DNA from: Anopheles merus
Taxonomy: Eukaryota; Arthropoda; Insecta; Diptera; Culicidae
Assembly (NCBI RefSeq): GCF_017562075.2
Contig: NC_054083.1
Location: 35,486,755-35,550,754, forward strand
Length of the DNA: 64,000 nt
Reading direction: 5' to 3'
Position 1 is the first letter of the stretch; each line of letters opens with the position of its first letter. A model generated the notes under the pieces. It worked only from the letters and a program-made list of their open reading frames with translations, was not told the DNA's origin and made no database searches. Made by a program: the position numbers and the translations under genes. Of the stretch, positions 36,201 to 50,800 are shown one piece after another.

Positions 36201-36990
36201 TTAACTGGCACACTTCTTCACTGTCAGTAGGACTTAACAATCCTGTTTTATTTAAATTCCAATTCCAAACACTACTACCATCATCACCCGTTGGAACGAA
36301 TGGGAAAAAATGGAATTGGCAATGATTACAACTAAAAAAAACTGCCCAAATGCCACACGCACACACAACAACGACCAACCGTAAAACTTGGCCCTTACAC
36401 ACTCACCGACCCGGTAAGGCCATCGGATTCTGCCATCAAAGGTTCCATCATTTCCAACCTCCCGACAATGGCATCTGTTTGGGCAAATGTAACAATAATG
36501 TTGCTTTTCACTACTGCATTGCATCACACCGCGTGGCGTTGGATAGACCCTCGGGGGGGCGACCGCATACAACAGCACGCGGACGCCTTCTTAGGCGTTG
36601 ATATAAAGCCAAAGACGAAAATGAAGAAGAAATGGCAAAGAAAAGCAGTGTAAATGCCCGTGGATCGAACACTGCTATCGAGGACACAGCGAGCCGGATT
36701 TGAGTTCGTTCGTTCGTTCTTTCGGTTGCTTTGGCCCGGCTTTGAGATTCGCTCCGTTCGCAAAAGCCTCCAAGGTGAGGTCTAGAAATCGTAGAAGACG
36801 ACCACCGTCCGACATTCCGAGCGTGTGTCTGTTTGTGATGAAATTGTGACGCACGAGATGGAGGGAGGTTAGATGGAGGTGGAGGTGTCGTTCATCGGCC
36901 GCGGCACATTATGATGAGAATAGATAAACGCGCAGGTCGTTACTATGGTAACATTGAGAAGTTTTTATTCGTGAAGCATAAGAAAATGAT
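33292..36990. other. Non-coding DNA, AT-rich with GC-richer block at 33.9-34.5 kb
   Basis: No exon is supported. A short tandem repeat of about 20 bp (gaaaatgttgattttttgaaa type) lies at 35973-36012. The remainder of 34.9-36.2 kb is AT-rich without clear element ends. Confidence 0.4.
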
Positions 36991-36992
36991 TA

Positions 36993-37378
36993 CAGGCGTC
37001 CCCCGAGTTACGACCCCCTCGAGTTGCGACGATTCGCAGATACGACGATTTTGATTTTGACAGTGAAAAGTTGTCATCGAGAAGAAATTGATGTATATTT
37101 TTGAATTTCTGAGCTGATAACCGTTACACACACATTTCCAAAGATTCCACAACTACCCGATATTGAATATCTATATGGTGTAAACGACTTTTTGTGTAAA
37201 ATTAATACATTATCGAACAGTGTTTCAAATAAAAAATACGATATCATAGATTTCGACTCTTCAACTTTGGTTATAAACTTTACATTGACAGATATTCGAC
37301 ATACGACTTTTTCGACTTACGCCTTGCGTTGGGACTTTTTTTCGGTCCCAAATACAGTCGTATCTCGGGGGACACCTG
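36993..37378. mobile_element. pogo/Tc1-mariner-like MITE with TA target site
   Basis: Ends CAGGCGTCCCCCGAGTTACG at 36993 and, reverse complemented, CAGGTGTCCCCCGAGATACG ending at 37378 are inverted repeats with two mismatches over about 22 bp. Both are flanked by TA (36991-36992 and 37379-37380). The TA target and CAGG...CCCCCGAG-TACGAC ends resemble pogo/Tigger-type elements. The 386-bp interior is AT-rich with no transposase frame, so it is non-autonomous. Confidence 0.8.
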
Positions 37379-37380
37379 TA

Positions 37381-40300
37381 TTTGATTTGGTTCAAATCTT
37401 GCGATGGAAGTTAGGCTTAACACGTGTAGTGCAGCAATAAGTGCATTAAAGATCACGTTGCCTTGCCCTAACAAAGTGTTAAAATGTAGTTTAAAATCCT
37501 AAAATGCATTCCTTTTATCTTGCTTCAAGCACTAAAATGCATAAATAAAAAAACAAAAGATAATGATGACATTTATGAGCTGCTGTTGCCCTTCTTGTCT
37601 TATCAGCGCGACCAAACTTAAAAGGGTCGTTGGCTGGTCGTTTGAGGCTGTTAAAATGAGATATTAGCGAGCACTAGAGCATTAGCAACAACGCTTGTAG
37701 CTAGAAAAAATTATATAAATCTTGAAAAAAAACCACCATATCCTGAAATAGTAGTAAAGCAGTTTATTCAATACTGCTTCACCAATCACTTACTGTACTA
37801 CACATGAATGTCTTAATTTGGTTCACAAAATCTACCAAACAATTAGAATAAACTGTTATTTAATCTAAAAATAAAAATCGATACCACAACTCGATTGAAG
37901 TAAAATCCATCTCTCTCCCTTCGATCAAACCTTCACCCGCGATCGAGTGACATGATCACTACTACTACTTCACACACACACTAGCGCACACAGCCCAGTC
38001 GAAGGCCGGGTTCGTCGCTTAGCGCTTGTCGCTACTCGCACGCTGTTGTTGCTCCATAAGTGCTGCGCGTACCGCGTGCGTGTTTGCGTACCGCGAGCGA
38101 TTTAAAGAAAGAGTGCTTTTATTTACTCTTCGCGCGTAATTGAGCCAACAAGCGGGTGAATGTATGTGTGTGCTTATTAGGTACATTTATTTGTTACCTT
38201 ATTCGCTGTGTACCTTTGCTGGTCATACACCTTTCTAAGTGAGAAAAGATGTGGAGTGGAATTTTTTTTTTCACCCTCCATAAATAAACAACGATGGGGG
38301 GGTGGTGGTCATGGGAAATGAGTTTGAAAAACACCGTTCTGGTGGAGGGGGGAAAACACGCTAAACATTGAATGATTTGCTGCAAATGATGCTAAATATG
38401 TTACAGCTAATTGGATTGTGAGACACTTTTTTGTGACATCGGACATTAAAAACTCAATCCTAGCTATTGAGAAGATGTAAACTAACGTTATTATATTATT
38501 AATTTATTGTTATTAGAGATACAGTGCTAGTTGAATATAAAAATGATTTCATAAACCGCGTGTGCTTTTTCCACCAACAAAACACCCCTTTGGTAGTGCA
38601 AAGTCTGAACGCTGGAGCTAAACAACACCAGACGGGAAACCCCAAACCCATCCGTCGTTATTGTTGCGCGGCCAACATAACACGCAAAAACAACACAACA
38701 TTTACGCACACATTCACGCAAGCGATCCACCAACCTTATTGTGAGTGGAAACGATACTAAAAATGGTTTTCCACCCTGTGGAAAACCAATTTCAGTCGCA
38801 AACGCACACACACACACTCACCCCTCACGACAGTGCCGCAGTGCGTGTTGTTTATGTGCACGTGTTGAAAATGGCTTTAAAAAAGTTTTAAAAACACACA
38901 CACACACACACACACACATAACCACAATTCCGCAACAGCAGCAGCAGCAACAACAACAGAATTTCAGGTAAATTACTTAAATTACAGCTTGAAGGAAACA
39001 ATTTTTCGCACACCATCGAAGCAGGCCGTGTGCGAGTGTGTGGGTCGCTGCAAAAAACCACCAACACGCACACACACACATGCACAAACGGACAGGAGCG
39101 AACCGTATTGTTTTGGTTGTTTTGCTATTATGAACTGTACCCCTCGTTCCATTCCTCAACTTCACCCTATTCCACGTGCTTCAACCCCCTTTTCAGCATA
39201 CATTTCATGTTTTTGTATCGGCTTTTTAATGTCACCTTCTTATTCACACTCTCTCTCACACACACACACTCGCGCTCTTTCTTACGTTCGTGCGCCTGCG
39301 CATAATTCCCCACACCACCACCAACCCACCCACCCACTCGCAACTATCAAATCCAATTCCATCCAGCAGTGGCTTGGCTGTGGAACAGACACACACCGAA
39401 AAAAAAGCAAAAAAAAAGCGAACCAACAGACTCCTCGACCCTTTACGCTTCGAGCTCAAAATGGCTGCCGCGCGGAAGCTTTCCGCTCCAGCTTCACTTT
39501 ACCGTCGGCAATTGGGGCCACACACTTTTAATGTTTTTAATCAAAACTATTCTTTCCTACAAACACACATGCACTCGGGGTCTTACCGTTTGTCGTTCGA
39601 TTGGTATGCTGCAGATTTCGTATTTTAATGGTTCTGCTGTTGAATTGTAGTTGTGGTTTCACCCCTGCCGCATCGAGAGGCAGGAATGGGATGAGGGTTG
39701 ATTTTTTTGGGAATTCTTTTTAATTCTTTTCCACCGTACCTCACCGCATGCCGACGGCGGGTGCAGAAAACACCTTCACTACGGGGCAAACACACGCATG
39801 CACGCATACACACTGTGCAGACACACTCACACACACAGCACTCGCTTCAATTTTGTCACTTGTTTGTCGCTTGGTGTGCACCGTGCAAATATTTCTTTTT
39901 CTATTGCTTTACCAAAGCGAATTAAAGCGACATTCATTCAATTTTGGTCACACTTTTAACTTCACCTTCAAGGCTTGCATCCTTACACCCTTGCACGTAC
40001 ACAATTAATTAACAGCACAGCTCTTTCTACACACAAACACACACACACGCGCGCGCGTAACACCGGAGGAAACGTTTCACGCACGTCCGTTCGGGGCGAC
40101 TGTTCGCGAGAGAAAGCTTCGACGGCGAAGGAAATTTACCCGACGCCAGCATCACTGCGCAGTGTTGATGGCGGTGTGTGGTGCTCGCTCTTTGTTACCC
40201 GCACAGGTGGTGGAAGGGATACGCACCGGCAGCGGGAAAGGGACAACTAGCTGCACCACACCGAACAGCAAGCACCGCGTTTACTTGCCAGCGCCCATAG

Positions 40301-43300
40301 GAACGGGCGTGAAAAGTGGAACACAGACTTCATCCCTTCCGCGGGTGTCCTGCGAACGCGCTTGCTCTCTCGCACTCTCTCTTTCTTTTTCTCACCTTCG
40401 CTATCGCTCTTGTTTAGGGGTGTATTTTTTTCTCAGAGAGCGGCTCTCCGAAGCAGAAGGAGAGGGTGCGTTTGTTTTATTTTCTATTTTCTTCCCTCGA
40501 AAAAAGCTTTCGATATCATAATCTCCGCTAACAACAGTTTCCTTCCTTCTTGCTGCTTTTTTCTTTTTCATTTTTATGCTTTCCGAAGGAAGAACAAAAT
40601 GCTTTTTTATGTACAAAAGCAGGGTTAGTTGTTTACGTTGTTCTTTTTGTTTTATTGTAATTACTTGAATGAACGCGTGTGTTTACTTTTACAAGTTCCC
40701 TAATTACTAGTTTTGTTTATTTTATCCGTGATTACATTTAATTATTATAAATTTATAGTTTTTACGATTAGAGCAGTGATTTTGAATTTATTTTTGTTTC
40801 ATTTCGTATGCACCATATTAATTCGTTTTTTTATAACAACTTTTTGCATTCATTCCTGTTAAGGTTGATTTTAATTTAAAAATATTACTATTATGTGCAA
40901 GAATCTTCCACGAATCGACAAATAAATGTAAAAATCAAAACAAAGAATAGGTATTCTATTAATTCTCTTTATTATAAACTGCCAAGAGAAATGCTTTGAA
41001 AGGAAATAAAATAATCAAAAGTAATTTTTTTCACGTCACACAATTCAAAGCTTCTACTTCTAATCAATAGCTTCCCCGAGTGTCCAATTCGGCATTGTCA
41101 AAGGTGAAGATCTTCACCCAACACGTATCCTTTCATCCTTTTACTGCAGAAAAAGTGCATAAAGCCTTCCAGCAAGAAGTGCATACAAACCTTCCCACAA
41201 AGCTATTGGCAGGTAGGGACTGTAGGGACCGGGAGAGTGTGCATAGAAGTGCATTACCCAAAAAAGGACCACAAACCGATGCGGAGCAAGCAGTTGTAGG
41301 TATCAATTTGTATGCCATCAAAGCCCACGTAGGCCCACATTGATGTCTTACAGGGAAAATAATGCAGGCAAAGGACAGATGAAACACACTTCTGTGGAAG
41401 AATATTTTATTTACCATTCCTCTTCCTCTATCTCTCTCACCCTTCTTCACCACACACTTAATTGCAGCAGGATAATTTGCTCGAAAACCTGCACACCACA
41501 AACACACGAATGCTGTTGCGTTTCTTTTGATGTGCATAATCATCTTTTGTAGCCCTTTTTCGTCGAACCGGTTTCCCACCTCGGCAATTAAGCACCGGAA
41601 GAAGGCGCTGCACTTGGTAGGTAGTGATGTTCACTTGTTAGTCTACTGTTCCCGGTGTGAGGAGGAACGGAACAACAACATGAACTTTGGAAGGATATGC
41701 CACTGTCGGTTACATGGCGCGGAGGGAGGAAGTTGCTTTCGGTGCCAATAAAAAGGAACCGCCGTTCGGAATGGTTTGCTGGGAAGGGTTTTGCCTTTTG
41801 AATGGTTTTTGTTGAAAAAAATCTTTGGTAGGTCGTAAATTTTAAGTGCTATTTACCATCACACTTCATCAGCATCGGTAATGATAAATAGACAACAAAA
41901 AAACATAAAATGTGTCTGAATAGTACAAATTAAATACTCAAAAATAGATGATTTAACGGTGCCGGATACAGTGGTGAAGTCGTTCAATGCCCGTTTGGGT
42001 AAACTGATATTGTTTGTAGTTGCTAACCAAGTTCGTTAGGATTTTGTGCTTAAACTTTGAAGTTTAACCTGTTGATGCATTGGAATTAAAATGTCAACTA
42101 TTAAAGGGCTTCAACACTTGCGAATGAAATTTCACGCATGCGGTTAACCATCTTTGGTATGCCCTTTGCAGATCCATTCAATTGTAAGACAATGTTAGGA
42201 TCGTAACTGAGCTACAAACTTCTCCAAGAGGCATTCAATAAACACTATGGCGTGTACGTTGGAAGGAAATGAAGTAAAGTCCGGTACTCTCTTCGAATCA
42301 TTGGATGAGCCTATCTTTATTTTCTCCTCATGCTCGTCAAAAATCTTCAGTTTGATAAATATTTCTCCCTTCGGACGAGTTCTTTGGTTGGACTCTATTT
42401 TAGCGAGTTCTTCATAATTCTTCGGCATGCTTCAAGACGCTCTTCCATATTGCTGCATTGAAACTTTTTTGTCTAGAATTCTTGATCATACCCGCTGAAT
42501 TGTGTTGAGTCTGTGATCGGTACGATTTGATCGTGTTTTGACCAACTACTCCATTTATGGACCTCCATGTCCTAGTTTCTGCCTAGTTCATCATGAAACA
42601 TAAAAAAACACGAGAAAGAACATGTTTTTCCAACCCTCAAAAAATTTGCATTACACCTCATACAAAATGTCAATGAGCAAAGATCACTGATATTGAAATA
42701 TTTTTTGAGGTATTACAAATTAACTAAGATTTACAAAAAAATAATTCTATCGCGTATATCACGCCACAAACCATTTAATTAATGATCAATTTGAAAATAT
42801 TTTATTTTGTCTAATGAAGCAATTATCATTTTAATCATATCAACCAAATCTACCGACGATCACTCGTATTAAACTTTTATAATCCATAAGCATCTTTGAT
42901 GACTAATCGATAAACTCTCCCCCCTTTTCAGTGCTATCGCCAAAGCCATCTAATTTGCATAGCCTGCCGAGATGGTCAAAAACAAAAACCACTACGTAGC
43001 AACCCATAGCAACTCTAGACTCGCGTCCCGGCACACACTGAGACACACCCCACAGCATCGTCACATGCCGCACTTGCACAGATGAGCTCCGTTGGCCGTT
43101 GGCTGACATGGCCCAAGAGCATAGTTCCCCCATGACTCATGCACCACTCTTTGCGATTGGGCAGGTTTGTGTTGTTGTGTTTCGTTTGTGCTTCTGCTGT
43201 CCACTTGCTTCTTTGCCTTGCTTCTTCTTCTTCAGCATAAACACACCGCTCCCGTGGCGGGGGGTTCGTCACTTTTCCACGCATCGAAATCATCCCGAGG

Positions 43301-45196
43301 GTTCGCTGCTCAGCGGCCCCCGGCTTCCCCGGCGCTGGTGTAGCATACGATCGTCAACGATCGCACATTAGAGCCGGCGTGTGTGTGTGTGTGTGCGTAC
43401 CCTTTTTTCTGTTGAGAAGGGTGTGTGCACTGCTTTGTTTTGCTTTATTTGCTTCGTTCTTACTGTTTTGCTTGCGAGTCAATTCCCGCAGGATCTGTTT
43501 AAACGATCGTTGTTTCCTCCTTGTCGTATTTCTGCCTTACTGTTGGTTCACCTTTTTCTGATTTTTGACTGCATTTTGTGTGCTCTGTTTTGTGCTCTTT
43601 TCTTCCCCTTCCTCCATTCCCATTTCGTTTGCATGTCTTTTATTTCCCAGTTCGATTTCTTCACCTTTTCTGTGATCTTTTCTTTTCTCTTTTACGTTTC
43701 TTCCCTTTTTCTGCCTCCGTTGTGTGTTCTCTTCAATTCACTTGCACCGATGCTTTCCGTGTTCCCTTTTGGCAAACAACCTTTTTCGGTAACTTTCATT
43801 TCGTAACACTTTGCGCTCTGTTGTGTTTGTTCAGCTTTATCCTTCTTCCTTTGCGTGCGATCGTTCGATAGACGAACGATCGGTAGAATATTAAATAATG
43901 CGCAGTACAGCAAGCCTTGCCACACCGTCCACCTTTGCTTCGCTTGTTTAGGAGAACTAAAGAAAAGGGAGAACTGAAGTTGGGATGTTTTTTCTTCTTT
44001 TTCCTCTCCTGGTCTCCTGAAAATTAGGGTTGCTTCTTCTGATGCTGCCATCGATGAGTCATCTCGGGAATGGAAACAAAACAAGATGCACAAAAAAACA
44101 GTGATGCACCGATCACCACCTCACCTCCTCCACCGAATATTCGAAATCGAGATATTACGCAGTTATGGACTGTCCGGGTGGATAAGAGCCATAAGCAAGA
44201 GGGCAAAAGAACAAGGCAGCATGGGGAAAACTGGCATGCAACCGAAAACGATTCACTTCTCGGCTGTGTGCAGCGGATTTAATTACGGTTGTTTCGTTCA
44301 CAGCAAACGGTACCCCAACCATGCCGCATGTGCTGTGTTCTGTGCTGTGCTCTTGTTCATTCTATGCTAGTTGTCAGGAGAGCATAAAAGGGGGGCGGGT
44401 GTGTGTGTGTGTGCATAAGGTGCGCACGACGATCCCCCTTTAACAGAAACCAGTTTGGGCGGAAATGACCGATACCGAGTGGTTGCTGCTGGTGTATTTG
44501 TTTTTTTTTTTTAACGGCCAGCGATCTTGATTGAAACGAGAGCAAACGCGATAAAACGTGCTATTTGATTGTGTGTGCTTTTGTGTTTTGGTTGATGAAT
44601 ACAAGGAAAGTCACTAATGGAGATCACTAAAAGATCACTTGAATATATCAGAAAACTCATATTGCATGGGCATACTTTCTGGTCAGGCAACAAGCATAGA
44701 GGGTTTCTTGAGATACAGGGAAATTATCATTGAAGAACTTCATAACGATGATGATCGTCCAACGTCAATAGATTGCATTTTTTCAGAAGTTTTTGGTTTC
44801 ATGATGGAATTATTGTGACATTTTGGTAATACATTCAGTGTTCAAAGTATTTTGTGTATTTTAATACTCACATATCCTACCTTTTTGAAAAATGAAATGA
44901 TCTTTTTCTGCACCTAATGGTAATTGAAGACGTGCTGGTCAACCAGATCATGTTCAATAGACTAGAACAAACAATAACCCGAAGGATCAATGTCTAGCCT
45001 ACACAGCGGAGGGGTTAAAATTCCATTTTCAGTGTATTTTAGTACTTTTTTTAAGGATGCCGTAGGAGCAAATCTTTAAAATAACGGGGTTCGTCGCTTG
45101 TTGGCCAATTCCCGTATGATACTCAGTACTCCACATCTTTCTGACAGATTTGCTTTCTTTTAATCGATGGAAAATTGCATGCTTATATACTTGAAG
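37381..45196. other. Non-coding DNA with a CpG-rich block and pyrimidine-rich tract
   Basis: No gene was recognised. The block 37.9-40.4 kb is GC-richer with many CA runs (for example 38893-38920 and 40030-40050) and could contain a transcription start for a gene I cannot define. The block 43.38-43.86 kb is strongly pyrimidine-rich on plus. The rest is AT-rich. Confidence 0.4.
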
Positions 45197-45372
45197 GGTC
45201 GCATGGTGCAATCGTCAATTTGTACGACTCAATAACATACTCGTCGCTGGGTTCAAGTCTAGAATGGACCGTCCTCCCGCAGTAAGAACGTAACTATCCG
45301 GCTGTGTGGTACTAAATAAGTATCAAAAGCATATACAGTCCGCGTAGTACGTTATGCCAACTAGAAGAATAA
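45197..45372 (+). mobile_element. tRNA-derived SINE, older copy of the second subfamily
   Basis: GGTCGCATGGTGCAATCGTC to GGGTTCAAGTCTAGAATGGA, then AGTACGTTATGCCAACTAGAAG, matches the 45509 copy throughout with many substitutions. No clear flanking duplication remains. It lies only about 135 bp before the younger copy, in the same orientation. Confidence 0.75.
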
Positions 45373-45508
45373 GATGCTTGTAAGACGTGTGTCAAATAGG
45401 ATCCTCCGGAACGTTTCTCCATATTTTCAACAGTGAAGCAGAGTTCTCCGTAAAACCATACTTTTTCGTACAAAAGTTTCCAATTTCAATGTTACATCCA
45501 TCGTAGCG

Positions 45509-45709
45509 GCGGTCCCATGGTACAGTCGTCAACTTGAACGACTCAATAATATGCCCGCCATGGGTTCAAACCCAGAATGGACCGTCCCCCCGTAGCAAGG
45601 ATTGTCTTGATTATTCGGCTGCATGGTGGTAATGAATTTAGTCTCGAAAGCCTGTGTAAAGGCCGGCATGTTCGCGTAGGACGTTACGCCAAATAGAAGA
45701 AAAAGGAGG
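45509..45709 (+). mobile_element. tRNA-derived SINE, subfamily with TTACGCCAAATAGAAG tail, perfect 13-bp target duplication
   Basis: The head GCGGTCCCATGGTACAGTCG and the B box region GGGTTCAAACCC are followed by GAATGGACCGTCCCCCCGTAG. The 3' part differs from the 33070 copy (GGACGTTACGCCAAATAGAAG). The duplication ATCCATCGTAGCG (45496-45508 and 45710-45722) is exact. It is a second subfamily of the same SINE. Confidence 0.85.
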
Positions 45710-46908
45710 ATCCATCGTAGCGAATTACTAGTACTCGAAAAAAACACATAAAGACGCTTCAAAATGCCTATTTTTTTTTCATTCCAACAAAATAATATAA
45801 ATTATTTACGACACCTATAGTAAATGCGCACGAACTTATGTAAAGTGCACTATGAAAACAAGACAATATTTACAGCCACAGCCGTGAGAAGTTCAATCGC
45901 GATTACGGGTAACAGGACGGTTATGGCTGGAACCCATGCGAGAGAGAACACGTTATGCCAGATATATAAAGCTTTTTTTGTAATAAATTAGCAAATTAAA
46001 AAAAAGCGCTTTTACACCCAAAAATCACAGTAAAAGCTTCTCAACTCTTCCTCTGATGATCTCTTGGCAGCAATTTATCTTTCCCTTCGTTCGATAAATA
46101 TCATCGCAGCAGTCATCCGTTTGAATGTTTACAGCACCGACCACCAGGGGTCGCCGCTTCGACCTAATATACCTCCTGTGACCAGATCATCGTAGGGTGG
46201 TCTTTTCTTCATTTTCTTCTTATTTTTGGCAACATTTTTGTACAATTTCTAGTTACTAGTTTCACACAAGTTGTTATATGCACTACCTGCAAAAGACATG
46301 TAATTCTTTCATTAGTTAAAAATAGAAAAAGAAAAAAAATACAAACACAACTCTTTTTGTTTCTCTTTTGTGTATTTTTTTGTGTGGTTTTGTTTTTTAG
46401 TTTCGTTTTTTACTCTTTTTTTATTTTCTATACTTCATCATCATCATTGTATTATCGTGTGTTTGCTGTAGTACGGCTTTTTTTTTTCTTCTTTACACCC
46501 TTACCATTTGTTTTCTTTATAACTTTTCGTATTTTCTCCTTCACTTGCTGCACTTTTCTCTCCCCACCAATTCTCACTGTTCCATATTTTTCATATCTTC
46601 TAGTAACGACGCACGGTTTTTCGCCCGTATGTGTGTAACAGCTCTCTCTCCTTCTCTCTTTTCTTTCGCTCTTCTCCATTTTGTATCTTATTTTACAACA
46701 ATTGTTTGTTATTTCCTCACATATTTTCTTTAGTTTCTTTTTTTGTATTTTTCCTTATCATCACGCGCGCGCTCGTGCTCATCCGGTATGCTCCAACCAA
46801 TTCTGTATTTTGTTTTACACAGTTTTCAATATTCTAGAGCAACTAGTGTGTGTAGTAAGTATTATCAACATTTCAAATTCGCTTACCCTTGTGTTTACGA
46901 CTACCACC

Positions 46909-46913
46909 ACACA

Positions 46914-46962
<49 letters not shown>

Positions 46963-46976
46963 GCACACCTTTCTGT
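46909..46976. repeat. CA-rich microsatellite with CG interruptions
   Basis: Mostly (AC)n with a few CGCAC interruptions. The uninterrupted core is about 46918-46958. Confidence 0.95.
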
Positions 46977-49900
46977 TCCCTGGCATTTCTCACATTCTTA
47001 ATGTGGTGGTGTGTGCTCTTGCTTTTCCACTTTCCTTGGTCAAATCTCGCTTTCCTTGGGAGAGATGCTAGTAGGTTTGTTGTGTTGTGGGTAGAGGGGT
47101 GGAAACTGTTGTTTGTAGATGTGTGGGGCTCAGCCAACGTTTTTTCAGATGTGTGAGTGTGTTGTTGTTTTTGGCGACGTCGAACGTGTGGTGCGGCTAC
47201 TATTAATACGCGCTTCCTAGATACTTTTTTGATTTTTAAGCTACACATTAGTTTAAACACATGTTTTTGGTTCCGCCGCGGCTCTGTCTGGCGTTCACTA
47301 CACTCGCATGACTTGGGGAGCTGTTTACCCGAACGACGCTTCTTGGCGTGATTTGCTCCTCCTCCGCTGTTTGAGCGTGGTTATCTATTTGTTTTCTTTT
47401 TTTTTTACTGCAGTCTTTCTAGCCAATGTATGTGTGTTTGTGTATTCCTTTTTTAATGGTTTATATTATCATTCATTGTTTTCGCTTTGTTTCTATTTTG
47501 TTTTATCCCTTCTTTTTTTGTAATCTCTCTGTTGTGTGTGTGGTTTTTGCGTTGTTTGTTGGTATTCTTCAATTCATTTCCTTTTTTTATTTAACCTACT
47601 ACATCTTACTACCACATTTTTGTGTTTTTTTCATAGATTTTCCACTCTTATTTTCAACTTTTCTCTACCCACCCCTCTCTTAACATTCCACACTTCTCCT
47701 TCTCAAACAGTAACTTTATCACCATTACCGACTACCGAACTAGTGTGTGTATTTGTTGTGTGGCAGCAATTTTTCATGTATCTTACCCCTTTTGTTCGCA
47801 AAAAGGATGAAAGGATATTCGTGTGTATTATGTGTACGTGTTCCTCTTCTTCTTATCGATTGCCCGCGTTCTCCCTGCCTCCCCCCCCCCCCCAACGGTA
47901 GCGGCGTGCGTTTCAGTCTTTGCCAGACTTCTTCCCTCTGCCTTCTTCCTCTGTCATCGCGTTGTATCATCATTCCGCGCGTATAAGAAACCCTGCAATG
48001 GTAAGGTTTTTGTGTTTGTTTGTGTTCTTTCTTTTGTTGTTGTTTTGTTTTACTTCGTATGTAGTAACATGTCCTTTTCTCTTACTTTTTTTTTTGTTGT
48101 TGTTACTTTTCTATCAACGATGTGTGCCTTACGTTTTAATCATTGTTTTTTGTTTTTGTTTTATCATTAGAGTTGTGTATATAGTAATGTATATATATAA
48201 TGTATATACTTTTTTCCCTTACATTTATATATTTTTTATGTATATATATATATAATCCATACATCTTTCTCTCTGCTCTGCTATACTACCTTCGATATTG
48301 TATCTCTTCCGCGTTTAAATCTAAGTATTCTTTAGTTACACCGTACCACACACATTCCCCCACCCCCTCCCTCCCTCTTTTCGGCCTCTGCCCGGGTGGG
48401 TGGCGCTTGCACAGCTCGCTTGCAGTTATTACACACAGCAACAACATATATTATACCTTGCGCCTATGCATAACCTTTGTCTCGGTATGACTTTTCATAA
48501 CACTTTTTTGCATTATCGTTTTATCAAACACAAGAACGACATTCTAGTTTGTTGCTGTGTTGCACACATCTCGCTTACGTTTGCTTCTCCCCCATTCCTT
48601 TCGCATTCTTTCCCGGACACACAGCTGGGAGAGCTTTGTGTGTTTGTAGTATGTGTGTGTGTGTGTGTGCTCCGACAATTCTATTACAAAGCTAACCTAC
48701 AGTTGTATATAATAGTTTTTTGTCTTCCGTTACTATTTTTCCTCCCTCGCGTACATCTCATCATTTCGTGTGTAACCAAACTACTGGTATCGTTTCTTCT
48801 TTTTTTTTTGCATTCGTCGATCAATGCGAGTGGCGGCTTTGATTTAGGGGTTCTCCAAGGGGAAACAAACAATAGTCAAGAAATCACTAGCTATTACAGC
48901 ATCGAACGTCTGACTCCAGCTCTGTACGCGTGTGTGTGTGTGTGTCGTCTGTAAGTGTTTTGCAGTCTCTAAAAGGTGTCTTCATGCGAACCCGCCCGTC
49001 GCCGGAGACGGAGAGCATTGGCATACTATCTAAATCTTCTGCTTTCTGCGGTACACTACCTCAACACGCCCACACCACAACAATCGAACGTAAACACATC
49101 CCCCCTCTATGGTATCCTTCTTCCTGCACATTTGCTCCTCCTTTCTCTTTATACTAAAGCTTTAACTACCAATAGATAAGACAAACGTAACCGGCTGTAA
49201 TCGTTCGGTGTGTATGGGTGTGTGTGTGTGTGATTGTTTTTAGGATCGCGGGATCGCGGGACAGCTACTGAGAGAAGATAACCGAAATGTTCTCACGCAA
49301 AATCAGAAAAGCATAAGGCTGTAAGGCATTACTATTCGCTCCAAAAAAAAAACAAACAAACCCCAACAGTATACAAAAACTACTACAGTGACAAAAGAAC
49401 CAAACAAAAAGCATCTCTCTTTCGAACCGGATAAAACGAACACGCGCTCAATCGAAGTTTCGCTTCCGCCAGCTTCGTGGTTTCATGCTCATCATCAACA
49501 TATCTTTATTACGGATCAGAAACAAATCGAAAAAAAAAACATAAAAAAGAACATATTTTTATAGTGCGTAGTGTAGTGTAGTGTGTGTGTTTGTGTTGTG
49601 GAAGGCGCACACAGTGTGTCTAACGAAAGCTCTTGCTCCTGTGTCCTGATCGAAATCTCGTCTTAGAATGCTACCGTGTTATGCATGCGCTTTACCACAA
49701 GAGCCGGTGTGTGTGCGCACAAAACAATTCGCGTCTATGGACGCACATACGACCCCATCCAATGAAACGAAGGTACGATGAAATCCATATTTGGTTTGCT
49801 TAAAAGCTAGTGTATCTAAACCGCAGCAGCAAAACGATAGAGCGATATAAAACTAAACCTGATGTGCGTTTTAGTTTAGTTTTTTATTTGAACCGGGTTG

Positions 49901-50767
49901 AAAGACGCAACGCAATGCATGGTTCCGAATGCATTATTATGTGCTTAGTAGCCCTGCGAATCTGTATGTATCTGTATGCTACTCTTCGGGAGTTCGGGAA
50001 TCGATTAAGGCAACAGCACTACTGCTACACTACCATTGGAGTCTTGAGGCAACAGTGGGGACGCTTAAATCCTTTCGATCTGCTTCAAAACTTCGAAAGA
50101 TGATTTAACTGTGATACTTTGATCTGCGTGAGATGAATTCTCAATATTAAGATAGTATGCATGATGCTCTAAAGAAGTTCATATAGGAGTATTTAATCAA
50201 AGAAGGGCACTGTGCTTATAAGCTGCTTCATTAGCGAGAGAACAAAGAATAAGGAATGTAAGCAAACAATAATTAGAAAATAGCAGGGAAATGGATAAAA
50301 CAATATCAGAACACAAATGAAGTGGTTGTTAGCAGATTAAGCTTCCCAACGTCTACTTTCCTCCTCTCGCAGTAGTGCTGCTGCTCTCTTGAAGCAGGTG
50401 CAAACTGTGATTTTTACTCCCTAGGCGTGGAGCAACGTGAGATCAATTCGCAACTGGATTGATGACTGGATGTATGAATTACAATAAAAAAAAACAACTC
50501 GAATCATGTCACGCATGGGATCCAATCAATCGATCAGTTGTTAAAAAGATCCAGATAAAAACTAGCTCTTCATCACAATAGCGGTCGCTCACTGCACGCT
50601 CCCTCCTCCCTATCGCTAAAGCACAGCACAGAGCATAAAATGTAGCCGGCAGCATTCGATGACGATTCTATTATTGTAAAGCATTGATGATTTCCACATG
50701 TTTGCGCTCTTGTGGTAAAAATGTAACGATTCTATCGCATGCTAATAGGGATGGTAAGATCAGTGGA

Positions 50768-50773
<6 letters not shown>

Positions 50774-50800
<27 letters not shown>

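Noticed and set aside
40162..40628. Plus-strand frames in a GC-rich block
   Set aside because: No conserved motif, splice pattern or start context; ends in poly-T and A-rich sequence.
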